From Bacteroidales bacterium UBA4318 (GTDB taxonomy: Bacteria; Bacteroidota; Bacteroidia; Bacteroidales; UBA932): a stretch of DNA of 10,519 nt. The stretch's first letter is position 1. Every line of letters starts with the position of its first letter. Position numbers and translations under genes: made by a program. Positions 1-7,337 of the stretch are shown piece by piece. The stretch spans positions 1-10,519 of the forward strand of contig DGUE01000156.1 of the NCBI GenBank assembly GCA_002393895.1. The letters are read 5' to 3'. The notes under the pieces were generated by a model. That model was given only the letters and a program-made list of their open reading frames with translations, made no database searches and had not been told where the DNA came from.

Positions 1-2033
1 GACAGAGCGCCAACATCCGCTACGCAATGTGGTACACCCCTCTCTCCTATGTATATGCACGTCAGGAAGGATTCGAGAACTGGTACAACAGCGTGCCGGA
101 CAGCAACACCGCCAGCCCGTTCATCGGTAGTGGTAAAAACGACTCCTACGCCTACACCGACCGCAGCTCCAAGAGCATCAACCTGAACGGTGTCGCATAT
201 GCCCAGATCGACTTCCCCTTCATCAAGGGCCTCAGCTATAAAGTGACATTCCAGGGCCAGCGCAATGCCGGTTACACCGATGTTTACAATGATGCCAAGA
301 TGTCGGTCGATACTGAAAAAATCACTGATATGCAGAATCCCGGCCAGTTCATGAGCCAGGTCACCGGTTCGGTCTCCTCCTCTAACTACATGGCATGGAA
401 CATCGACCATATCTTCACTTACACCAAGGACTTCGAGGCCAACCACTTCGATCTCATGTACGGTTACACCCGTGAAGCTGGCGACAGCAACTCCCTCGGT
501 ATGGACTTCACCGGTTATCCTATTCCTACCAGCCTCGGTGTGTACGACATCGAAGCCGCGAACAGCGTAACCAGCCCTTATCGTAACCGCACCCGCACTC
601 AGGCAGTCGGTTATCTCGCACGCTTCAACTACAACTACGACAACAAGTACTACCTCACCGGCAACTTCCGCCGTGACGGTTACTCCGCATTCGCAGAGGG
701 CCACAAGTGGGGCAACTTCTTCGGTGCATCCGCAGCATGGGTCCTCAGCAATGAAGACTTCATCAAGGATCTCGGCGTATTCGACTTCCTGAAGCTCCGT
801 CTCTCATGGGGTCAGAACGGCTCCCGTAACGTCAACGCCGGTGATACCCAGGCCCTCATGGAGAAGTACACCAACAACAATGGTTGGAACACCATGACCT
901 GGCTCGGCGACAAGAGCACCCTCGGTATGACTCTCGGCTCACTGCCTAACCGTAACCTTACCTGGGCAACCGTAGAGAAGATGAACCTCGGTATCGACTT
1001 CTCCGTGATGGAGAACAGGATCAACGGTAGCATCGACCTCTACACCGGCAGAACCAAGAACATGCTCGTCGACCGTTCCGCTCCTTATCTCTCCGGTCAC
1101 ACTTCCGTTACCGACAACGCCGGTCTCGTCACCAACAAGGGTGTTGAAATCGTTCTCAACACCGTCAACGTGAACGGCAACGGCAACGACAGCTTCCGTT
1201 GGGAAAGCAGCTTCGTATTCGACAGCAACAGCAACAAGATCGTCAGCCTCTTCGGCCCCGACTACAACGGCGAGGAGCATGACGATATCGCAAACGCTGT
1301 TTCCTATGGCCGTGAAGGCAACTACACCCTGCTCGTCGGCCGTCCTATCGGTGCGGCATACGACTACAGCGTGAGCATCTTCCAGACCCAGGCCGAAATT
1401 GACAACTATGTCAACGCGGAAGGCGTCCAGTATCAGCCCAGCGCAAAGCCCGGTGACCTCAAGATCGAGGACTGGAACGGTGATGGCACGATCGACACCA
1501 ACGACCGTCACTATCTCGGCTGCTCCGACCCGCTCTTTACCCTGAACTTCGCCAACACCCTGAGCTACAAGAACTTCAGCCTGTACTTCAACTTCCGCTG
1601 GGGTGCCGGTAACAAGGACCACTTCATCTGGCTTGACCCTTATGCTCACGGAACCAGCATGGGCGGCGGCGCTCAGCTCGCACGCGTGAAGCCCTGGACC
1701 GAGGAGAATCCTTCCAAGGTGTTCCCTCGCTACGGCTACACCAACTCATACGACTATCAGTTCTGGAACCGCAAGGATTACCTGAAACTCAAGGACCTCG
1801 TGTTCTCGTACAATGTTCCTACCAAGAAACTCCAGCGTGTCGGCATCAGCAAGCTGCGCTGCTACGTTGCGGCAACCGACCTCTTCACCATTTCGAACTG
1901 GTCCGGTATCGATCCTGAGACCGGCGGCACCATCGCAGCAGGTGCTTCTTCCAGCCGTTACGGCAGCAACGGTACCTACAAGACCGTTACCTTCGGCGTC
2001 AATCTGACTTTCTCCGATCCCAAGAGGAAATAA
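1..2033 (+). CDS. SusC/RagA-type TonB-dependent outer-membrane receptor, C-terminal part (5' end outside window)
   Basis: This is the beta-barrel part of a SusC-family receptor, which imports oligosaccharides or peptides across the outer membrane using TonB energy and a SusD lid. The frame is open from base 3 with no stop, and the in-frame ATG at 27 falls inside barrel sequence, so the true start is upstream. About 676 codons are present. Full members have roughly 1000-1100, so signal peptide, carboxypeptidase-like domain, plug and first strands are missing. Recognisable SusC features are the YLARFNYNYDNKYYLTGNFRRDG block near 609-680 with the following FGASAAWVLSNEDF segment, and a DWNGDGTIDTNDRHYLG loop near 1470-1520 resembling a calcium-binding loop. 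It stops at TAA 2031-2033, 18 bases before the susD-like gene, so the two are surely co-transcribed. The family call is firm. The substrate cannot be inferred. Confidence 0.95.
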   Translation, partial: QSANIRYAMWYTPLSYVYARQEGFENWYNSVPDSNTASPFIGSGKNDSYAYTDRSSKSINLNGVAYAQIDFPFIKGLSYKVTFQGQRNAGYTDVYNDAKMSVDTEKITDMQNPGQFMSQVTGSVSSSNYMAWNIDHIFTYTKDFEANHFDLMYGYTREAGDSNSLGMDFTGYPIPTSLGVYDIEAANSVTSPYRNRTRTQAVGYLARFNYNYDNKYYLTGNFRRDGYSAFAEGHKWGNFFGASAAWVLSNEDFIKDLGVFDFLKLRLSWGQNGSRNVNAGDTQALMEKYTNNNGWNTMTWLGDKSTLGMTLGSLPNRNLTWATVEKMNLGIDFSVMENRINGSIDLYTGRTKNMLVDRSAPYLSGHTSVTDNAGLVTNKGVEIVLNTVNVNGNGNDSFRWESSFVFDSNSNKIVSLFGPDYNGEEHDDIANAVSYGREGNYTLLVGRPIGAAYDYSVSIFQTQAEIDNYVNAEGVQYQPSAKPGDLKIEDWNGDGTIDTNDRHYLGCSDPLFTLNFANTLSYKNFSLYFNFRWGAGNKDHFIWLDPYAHGTSMGGGAQLARVKPWTEENPSKVFPRYGYTNSYDYQFWNRKDYLKLKDLVFSYNVPTKKLQRVGISKLRCYVAATDLFTISNWSGIDPETGGTIAAGASSSRYGSNGTYKTVTFGVNLTFSDPKRK

Positions 2034-2051
2034 TTTAAATAAGAGATAGTT

Positions 2052-4088
2052 ATGAAAAAAGTTATATACATTCTTTTTGCACTCGCTGCCATTGTTTCCT
2101 GCAATGACAAGCAGTTCCTTGAAGAGCACACCTACAACGACGATACCAACGCCTTCTTCAAGAACCAGGAGGCTGTAGAGATCGCACTTGCAGCTGCTTA
2201 TTCCAACATCCAGTACATGGTGTTCGGTAACCAGCGCGGCGGTTCGGATCACAACTGGATGCTCAATGGTATGGGCCTGGACACCTTCGCCCCTACCGGC
2301 AACAACACTCACTTCTCCAACTGGCCTACCCTTACCCCCGACAGTGGTTACGCACGCCACTACGGTGACTACATGTACAAGCTGGCCATCCGTGCCAACA
2401 CGGTCGTGGACATGATCGACGAGCATCCCGAGATCGAGTACAAGACTCCTACCATGAAGCAGGAACTCCGCGCAGAAGCAGTGTTCCTCCGCGCTTGGGC
2501 ATACCGCGTCCTCGCCGGCATGTTCGGATGCCTCGTGTATTCCGAGCACATGACTACAGAAGCCCGCTATGACTATGAGATGATCCCCCGTGAAGAAGGA
2601 TGGGTAAAGATTGCCGAAGACTTCAAGTGGGCTGAGGAAAACCTCCCCACCAAGCCTCGTCTGATGGGTACCGTCACCAAGGCCGCCGCTGCTCACTATC
2701 TTGCAGAGACCTACCTTGCTCTCGGACAGTTCGCAGAGGCTGAGGCCGCCGCAACCCGCGTCATCGACAAGACCGACGGCGACTATCAGCTCATGACCAC
2801 CCGTTTCGGTAACCGCGCCGACCAGGCCAAGGACCGTTACGGCAACTCCCTCGCAGCTCCTCAGGGCGCATACTGGGATCTCTTCCGTTCTTCCGCCAAG
2901 ACCGACGGCAGCTTCGCAAGCGATTCCAACCCCAACGATCCCGGTAACAAGGAAGCCATCTGGGTTGCCCAGATCGACTACACCGTCGGTCAGGACAACT
3001 GGCCTCTCGGTGGTTCCGGTGACTCCTGGTGGCGTATGCACAAGCCTGTGCTTGAATCCACCTGGGCTCCCTGGCTCCCTATGGGTGGCAAGAACGGCAC
3101 CCGCGTCGATAAGGACGGTGTTAAGTTCTACATCTTCACTGCCGATGCAACCTGCTTCGCTCCCGGTGTGGAACCTGCAGGTGCTGGTACTCCTGCAGCG
3201 GACATCCCCGAGGCAGCAGGACGCAAGCTTGCTTACAACCTTTCCACCAAGATGGACTCCCTCGCACTCCGCGCTCAGGGTAACGGTGCAGCCACCGGCC
3301 TCGGCCTGCTGCCCTCTGAGTTCATCGTGCGCCCCTTCGGAGACATCAACGGCACTTACTGGGATGATCCTAACGACTTCCGCGGAAGCGAAACCATGAT
3401 CCAGCGCGACTACTATCTTCCTTCCGGAAAGAAGTGGAGCGAGGTCAAGGCAAACATCGCAGCACGTATTGCCGCTCACCCCGGTGATCCGGCATATGAG
3501 CTGACCGCAGGTGATACCATCAACATCACTCCTCGTTTCTGGAAGTTCTCCGACGACAAGCACATCTTCGACGCAGGCAATGGTTACTATGATACCGACT
3601 GGTACATGGTACGTATCGCCGAGACCTATCTGCTCCGTGCAGAGGCCCGTCTCGCACAGAAGAACACCACCGGCGCAGCAGCCGACATCAATGTTCTCCG
3701 TGCACGTGCAGGCGCAGCACCCGTTGCTGCCGGCAAGGTCAACATCGACTACATCCTCGACGAGCGTGCCCGTGAGCTTTTCGGTGAAGAGCATCGCTGG
3801 ATCACCCTCAGCCGCCTCAGCTGCAACCCCAACGCTACTTCCTACATCAGCGACTGCTATCCTACGCAGAACGCCACCACATCCAACACCTTCTACGAGC
3901 GTACCCGCAAGTATGGTATTGGATATGAGAATGATGCAACTGCAGGACGTCGTGAGGAATACAAGGACAACCTGAAGATTACCCGTCACTATCCGAATGT
4001 TGCCCCTCACAACTATGTGCTTCCTATTCCTATCCAGATCATCCAGTCCAACAAGGACAAGGAGATCCCTCAGAATCCTGGATACTAA
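2052..4088 (+). CDS. SusD/RagB-type nutrient-binding outer-membrane lipoprotein
   Basis: This is a 678-residue SusD-family surface lipoprotein, expected to close over the SusC barrel encoded just upstream and deliver the ligand. The start MKKVIYILFALAAIVSC gives a signal peptide ending in a lipobox, with Cys17 as the lipidated residue. Family hallmarks are the N-terminal helical part (FFKNQEAVEIALAAAYSNIQ) and, near the C-terminus, VRIAETYLLRAEAR (about 520-533), the following iN-x-LRARAG stretch, and ERARELFGEEHRW (571-583). It is somewhat longer than many SusD proteins. The extra length seems to lie in the middle (about 300-480), including five tryptophans between residues 317 and 341 that might contribute to a ligand surface (inference). 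No TTA, CTA or TCA codon occurs from the start to about 4010, which points to strong translational selection. It is followed directly by a terminator. The substrate is unknown. Confidence 0.95.
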   Translation: MKKVIYILFALAAIVSCNDKQFLEEHTYNDDTNAFFKNQEAVEIALAAAYSNIQYMVFGNQRGGSDHNWMLNGMGLDTFAPTGNNTHFSNWPTLTPDSGYARHYGDYMYKLAIRANTVVDMIDEHPEIEYKTPTMKQELRAEAVFLRAWAYRVLAGMFGCLVYSEHMTTEARYDYEMIPREEGWVKIAEDFKWAEENLPTKPRLMGTVTKAAAAHYLAETYLALGQFAEAEAAATRVIDKTDGDYQLMTTRFGNRADQAKDRYGNSLAAPQGAYWDLFRSSAKTDGSFASDSNPNDPGNKEAIWVAQIDYTVGQDNWPLGGSGDSWWRMHKPVLESTWAPWLPMGGKNGTRVDKDGVKFYIFTADATCFAPGVEPAGAGTPAADIPEAAGRKLAYNLSTKMDSLALRAQGNGAATGLGLLPSEFIVRPFGDINGTYWDDPNDFRGSETMIQRDYYLPSGKKWSEVKANIAARIAAHPGDPAYELTAGDTINITPRFWKFSDDKHIFDAGNGYYDTDWYMVRIAETYLLRAEARLAQKNTTGAAADINVLRARAGAAPVAAGKVNIDYILDERARELFGEEHRWITLSRLSCNPNATSYISDCYPTQNATTSNTFYERTRKYGIGYENDATAGRREEYKDNLKITRHYPNVAPHNYVLPIPIQIIQSNKDKEIPQNPGY

Positions 4089-4105
4089 TAGTTACTCCTG
4101 AGAAT

Positions 4106-4137
4106 AAGAGCCGGCTCATGTGGGCCGGCTCTTTTTT
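4106..4137 (+). terminator. Rho-independent terminator of the susCD operon
   Basis: A perfect 10-bp stem is formed by AAGAGCCGGC (4106-4115) and GCCGGCTCTT (4124-4133). A T-G and a C-G pair can extend it to 12 bp, leaving a four-base loop. Six T residues (4132-4137) run out of the 3' arm. It lies 17 bases after the susD stop codon, so it should end the susCD transcript. On the opposite strand the stem is followed only by TTATTC, a much weaker T-run. Confidence 0.9.
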
Positions 4138-4150
4138 CGTTATAATTGAT

Positions 4151-4158
4151 TAAATTTG
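4151..4158 (+). promoter_or_regulatory. Possible Bacteroidota -7 promoter box (TAnnTTTG)
   Basis: TAAATTTG matches the Bacteroidota -7 consensus TAnnTTTG exactly and is the only such match in the 25 bases between the terminator T-run and the ATG at 4163. I see no TTTG -33 element at the usual spacing, because that position falls in the terminator stem. If the box is used, transcription would begin at or next to the start codon, giving a nearly leaderless message. An 8-base degenerate match in AT-rich sequence is weak evidence. Confidence 0.3.
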
Positions 4159-4162
4159 CGGC

Positions 4163-4603
4163 ATGAAAAAAGTATTGCTGATTTCTGCCTGCATGCTGCT
4201 GGTTTTCGCCTGCAGGCATAATTCTTCCCTTTCGGAACTTGCTATCAGGCAATTGCCATCGTCGCTGGACGAGGCTATGCGGGAACAGATGGAGACTGTC
4301 GATACCCCCGAAATAAAGGATGTGAAAGTAATATATGATTGCGACAGCCTCTGTGTGGTGCAATGCAGGGCTGGTGCAAAAGATGCATATGGAATGATCA
4401 GGAGCGAGACTGTCAGGTATTTTTTTGTGCTGGACACCTATCTCTCCTATGCCACCGGCATCCCGTCATACGGTGATCTGGTTGTGGGCGGAAAATACCT
4501 CGAAGACAGGAAGTCAATAAAGACGTTTCAGAAAGAAATGACTGAAAGGCCAAAAGAGGTATACATGTATTATCTGAGTGCTTCCAGGCCTGTCAATCTA
4601 TAA
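4163..4603 (+). CDS. Small lipoprotein of unknown function (146 aa)
   Basis: I do not recognise this protein beyond a general likeness to small Bacteroidales lipoproteins. MKKVLLISACMLLVFAC is a clear lipoprotein signal with Cys17 in the lipobox, so the mature part should be membrane-anchored on the periplasmic or surface side. The mature chain has an acidic helical-looking segment (about 34-47), then a probable beta-rich body with cysteines at 60, 64 and 68 (C-x3-C-x3-C) and an aromatic patch near the C-terminus (YMYYL). No catalytic motif is visible. Its codon use includes AGG, ATA and TTG, unlike the susCD genes. It begins 25 bases after the susCD terminator, so it is either separately transcribed or fed by read-through. 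Its 3' end overlaps the convergent minus-strand operon by 6 bases. The signal peptide and full-length frame make it very probably a real gene. Confidence 0.8.
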   Translation: MKKVLLISACMLLVFACRHNSSLSELAIRQLPSSLDEAMREQMETVDTPEIKDVKVIYDCDSLCVVQCRAGAKDAYGMIRSETVRYFFVLDTYLSYATGIPSYGDLVVGGKYLEDRKSIKTFQKEMTERPKEVYMYYLSASRPVNL

Positions 4604-6160
4604 CTCAGTCACGCGAAACGCCGTGTGAGCGTTGCCGGAAGGAATGGTGAACGATATGCTTCCTCCGGGTGAAAGCTTGACGATGGGCTCCCACAGCAGG
4701 GTGTTGCCTGAAGCCGCTGCCTCCGAATCTCCGGACGGCCTGAGGGCCACCGGATATGAACAGCCCTGAAAATCCATTATCCGAACATTGTCGGCGAACT
4801 TGAGAGCTGACATGTCGTGCCGGGCAGTCACGAAATTCACCACTCCGGTGAACACCGTCTTCCCCAGAGCATAGTAATAGGGGTATACCTGTATGTCGCT
4901 CAGGGCCATTGCATCATATTCCAGAAGCCTTTCATGGTCGCTGACAGGCACCCCGTCCAAAAGTACCAGCACATTGTCGGACCGCTCGGTCGCCGAGAGA
5001 TTAGATATCATCATCTTTATCGTTTTCTTCCCCTTGACCTTCCGGACTGCCACTTTGGGCACCAGTTCCAGGATAATGTCCTCGATGGTATTGAATCTCT
5101 CATAATCGTCCAGATGTATGCTTTCGCAATCGTCTGAGGACAAAAGCAGGTTATCCCGCTTGGGGAGGAAGGAGAAGAGGGTATCCAACCGCGCTGCACC
5201 CTTGCAGACGGCCTGATGCCTGCTCTGCAGGGCATCCCTGTAGGAGGCAGACAGCAGGAGGGGAGCGAAACTGAGCCCCTGGGGCTGGATGAAGGGAGAT
5301 ACGGGATTGAAATGGCAGTTAAGCCGCTCTTCATCCAGGCCAAGTATCTCGCATACCAGGTCCCTGTTGCCATAGATGTTGTTTGTCTTGAAAACAATAT
5401 CGCCCTCGCTGCGTATTTTGCCGGTATATGTGTCGGCGGCCGACCCGGGAGAGGATATCACTGCAGTGAGCCATGGCCGCCCGGTAACCTTCCCGGCATC
5501 GGGGCCATACACCTTGGCGAAAATGGTTTCCCCGTCATTCTCGGCTTCGCGGGGCGTCAGGGTCACGCTTTCGGCCTTCGCCTTGGATGCTGTGAGGCCA
5601 TCATCCACATAGGCGGAAACAGAGAGTATGGCTTCTTTGCCAAGGGTGTTGGAAAGAGTGAAGGTGGTGCTGCCGCCCTCCTCCATCCGGGAGCAGGATA
5701 TGCCGTCCGGAACCATGCTGCCGCCAACGGGCCTGAGGGGAATATCTTCCTGCACAGCTATCACTCCTCCCGGTAACCTGTTGCCATAGAAGGTATTGAA
5801 GATGGTGATATTCTTAGTCCAGGCTGCCTCCGACAGGGCCGTGTATGCAAACAATCTGTAGTTTCCTGTGGGGGTTTCGGCGGGGATATCCATATATCCT
5901 GCACCCCGTCCGGAAACCAGGGCTATCTTAGCGGTGGAGGCGATGCCCTCCGACGAAACAAGCTCTACATAAGCGATGGCGGAGCGGTCGCTGATGCTGT
6001 TTCCAGAGTAGCAGGCGGCAGAACACAGGATCATGTCTCCGGCAATGAACACATCGCGGTCCGTGACCAGACGGACGGTCTCCGCGGGCTGAGCGCCCAG
6101 GAGGAAAGGCATGAGCAGGGCCAATGCCGCCACAACGGTATTTCTTGTTATTCTAATCAT
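4598..6160 (-). CDS. Secreted MG2-like protein with a barrel-less TonB-receptor plug-like domain
   Basis: This is the third gene of the receptor operon (520 aa from the chosen start). The signal peptide is MIRITRN followed by a hydrophobic TVVAALALLMPFLLG core, with likely cleavage after Ala23 (LGA|QPA). Residues about 27-122 resemble a macroglobulin MG2 domain (RLVTDRDVFIAGDMI, later PTGNYRLFAYT). Residues about 353-450 resemble a TonB-dependent receptor plug: VLVLLDGVPV, then SDIQVYPYYYALGKTVFTGVVNFVT. No barrel follows, only a short beta-rich tail (TLLWEPIVKLSPGGSISF). Similar Bacteroidota MG2-plus-plug proteins are, as I recall, often longer, so this may be a shortened form. The ATG at 6160 was chosen because it gives an 8-base overlap (ATGATTAG) with the upstream gene and a clean signal peptide. 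In-frame ATGs at 6172 and 6202 add a poor N-terminus. The product probably docks on the partner receptor. Its biochemical role is unknown. Confidence 0.85.
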   Translation of the reverse strand: MIRITRNTVVAALALLMPFLLGAQPAETVRLVTDRDVFIAGDMILCSAACYSGNSISDRSAIAYVELVSSEGIASTAKIALVSGRGAGYMDIPAETPTGNYRLFAYTALSEAAWTKNITIFNTFYGNRLPGGVIAVQEDIPLRPVGGSMVPDGISCSRMEEGGSTTFTLSNTLGKEAILSVSAYVDDGLTASKAKAESVTLTPREAENDGETIFAKVYGPDAGKVTGRPWLTAVISSPGSAADTYTGKIRSEGDIVFKTNNIYGNRDLVCEILGLDEERLNCHFNPVSPFIQPQGLSFAPLLLSASYRDALQSRHQAVCKGAARLDTLFSFLPKRDNLLLSSDDCESIHLDDYERFNTIEDIILELVPKVAVRKVKGKKTIKMMISNLSATERSDNVLVLLDGVPVSDHERLLEYDAMALSDIQVYPYYYALGKTVFTGVVNFVTARHDMSALKFADNVRIMDFQGCSYPVALRPSGDSEAAASGNTLLWEPIVKLSPGGSISFTIPSGNAHTAFRVTEL

Positions 6161-7337
6161 CTGTCCAGCCATCAGGTTTTTCAAGTGTTCCGCCGTCGGC
6201 ACGGCAGTCTACGCAGGATTGCTTGACCCACCAAAGCTTGCCATCCTCATTCTTGTACGGGTAGTAACCATAGCCATATGCCCGTTTGTTCGCTTCAAAG
6301 AAAGAAACGCTGGGGTCAAAGTACGGGTCGTAATAGAAATTCGATGGATACACGGTTGGCTTGAACCCAGGTGTCTTCACCTTAAGGATTTTCTTTGCAA
6401 CCAGATTGGCAGAGATGTATCCCAGGGCGAAAGTGCTCGTGTCTGCCGTGTTCCGGATGTTGCCGAATATCTCTCCCGGAAGGGGGGACAGCAGGCTTCT
6501 GGCTCCGTCGGAACCCCTGTTCAAGGCATCGAGGAAGCGGTATTTGTCTTCCGATATCGATTTTGCCTTGAACCTTATATAATACTTGTTCTGATCCAGT
6601 TGCTGTGCGGTCAGCGGTAATTGCAGGAACTTATGTGAACGCAGATTCCCGCCCTCCAGTGACCTTGCTATGGCAATGCCGGTAACCTTGGAACTCGCTT
6701 GTTTCCAGCAATATGAATACTGCCACCAGTTCGAGAAGTCCTCGCTGTGGTCGATTATTGTACCGTTTCTGTACTCCTGCTCCGGAGGTGGCAGGATTGT
6801 ATGGAAGTAATACAATTCATCGTAATCCCAGCAATAGCATCCGTCGGGATAGTCCGAACTCAGGTTGATGGACAACGCGAGATAGTCCAGAACCCTGTCC
6901 TGGTCGCTGTCGAACACCGTTTCTTCCAACTCTCCGATAAGAGGTGCCGGGGTCGGCTCCATCCATGGCGTGGCGTATTCGCTCACCGAAGTGGAATCTG
7001 TGACCTTGACAAGAAGCCGGTAGCGCCCATTCGTCGGAGCGGAACTGAGGTCTATGCTTGTGCTGGAAACTCCGCCGGTCTGGATTGCGGAATAAGAAAT
7101 GCCGGAATCGTGTTCCACTGTAAATACGGCTTCGTCGATGAATGTCTCATCGGTGTAACCATGGAACGACAGAGGGAGCATCTTCCTTGCAGAAAAACGG
7201 CAGTTGTCCCCGACAGTGATGTCGCCCTCGATAACTATCCTTCCGCTCCTTTCTTCCGGCAGGTCCGGAGTATAGGGGTAGATGCAGGACTGAAGGAGTG
7301 CCGCAAGGATGAAGGGTATGAATCTCTTAATTATCAT
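6153..7337 (-). CDS. DUF4249-family lipoprotein
   Basis: This 394-residue lipoprotein is the second gene of the operon. MIIKRFIPFILAALLQSC is a lipoprotein signal with Cys18 at the lipobox. The family call rests on the early GRIVIEGDITVGDNCRFSA strand region, the overall length near 400, and above all the C-terminal signature CVDCRADGGTLEKPDGW (375-391), with Cys375 and Cys378. DUF4249 proteins are Bacteroidota outer-membrane lipoproteins commonly encoded next to TonB-dependent receptors, and their function is not defined. By analogy with SusD or other lid lipoproteins it may cap or feed the receptor (inference). The start ATG at 7337-7335 shares one base with the receptor stop codon (TGATG), and the gene ends inside the start of the next gene, so all three are likely translationally coupled. 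A tyrosine-rich stretch near residues 330-370 (YYDPYFDP, YGYGYYPY) may form an exposed surface. Confidence 0.87.
   Translation of the reverse strand: MIIKRFIPFILAALLQSCIYPYTPDLPEERSGRIVIEGDITVGDNCRFSARKMLPLSFHGYTDETFIDEAVFTVEHDSGISYSAIQTGGVSSTSIDLSSAPTNGRYRLLVKVTDSTSVSEYATPWMEPTPAPLIGELEETVFDSDQDRVLDYLALSINLSSDYPDGCYCWDYDELYYFHTILPPPEQEYRNGTIIDHSEDFSNWWQYSYCWKQASSKVTGIAIARSLEGGNLRSHKFLQLPLTAQQLDQNKYYIRFKAKSISEDKYRFLDALNRGSDGARSLLSPLPGEIFGNIRNTADTSTFALGYISANLVAKKILKVKTPGFKPTVYPSNFYYDPYFDPSVSFFEANKRAYGYGYYPYKNEDGKLWWVKQSCVDCRADGGTLEKPDGWTDD

Noticed and set aside
939..1649. A 236-codon minus-strand open frame inside susC
   Set aside because: It has the same antiparallel codon-phase artefact, a biased Val/Glu/Ala composition and no recognisable domain.
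1746..4010. A 754-codon open frame on the minus strand opposite susC/susD
   Set aside because: Its codons are the exact reverse complements of the susCD codons, so it stays open only because the sense genes avoid TTA, CTA and TCA. Its translation is a Val/Gly/Cys-rich mixture with no domain, and both sense genes are certain.
4106..4137. The susCD terminator acting also on the minus-strand operon
   Set aside because: On that strand the stem is followed only by TTATTC rather than a solid T-run, and it lies about 460 bases past the operon's stop codon. Weak bidirectional activity is possible but not supported.
4635..4668. Hairpin CCGGAAGGAA ... TTCCTCCGG as a terminator for the small lipoprotein gene
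   Set aside because: The stem has a bulge, no T-run follows, and it lies in the coding end of the opposing gene.
5216..5776. A 186-codon plus-strand open frame inside the MG2-like gene
   Set aside because: It is a shadow of a real signal-peptide-bearing gene on the other strand, with no signal peptide, domain or sensible upstream context of its own.
6161..6202. An upstream ATG (6202) as start of the MG2/plug-like gene
   Set aside because: It would put 14 polar residues in front of the signal peptide and overlap the DUF4249 gene by 50 bases. ATG 6160 gives a normal signal peptide and a coupling-type overlap.
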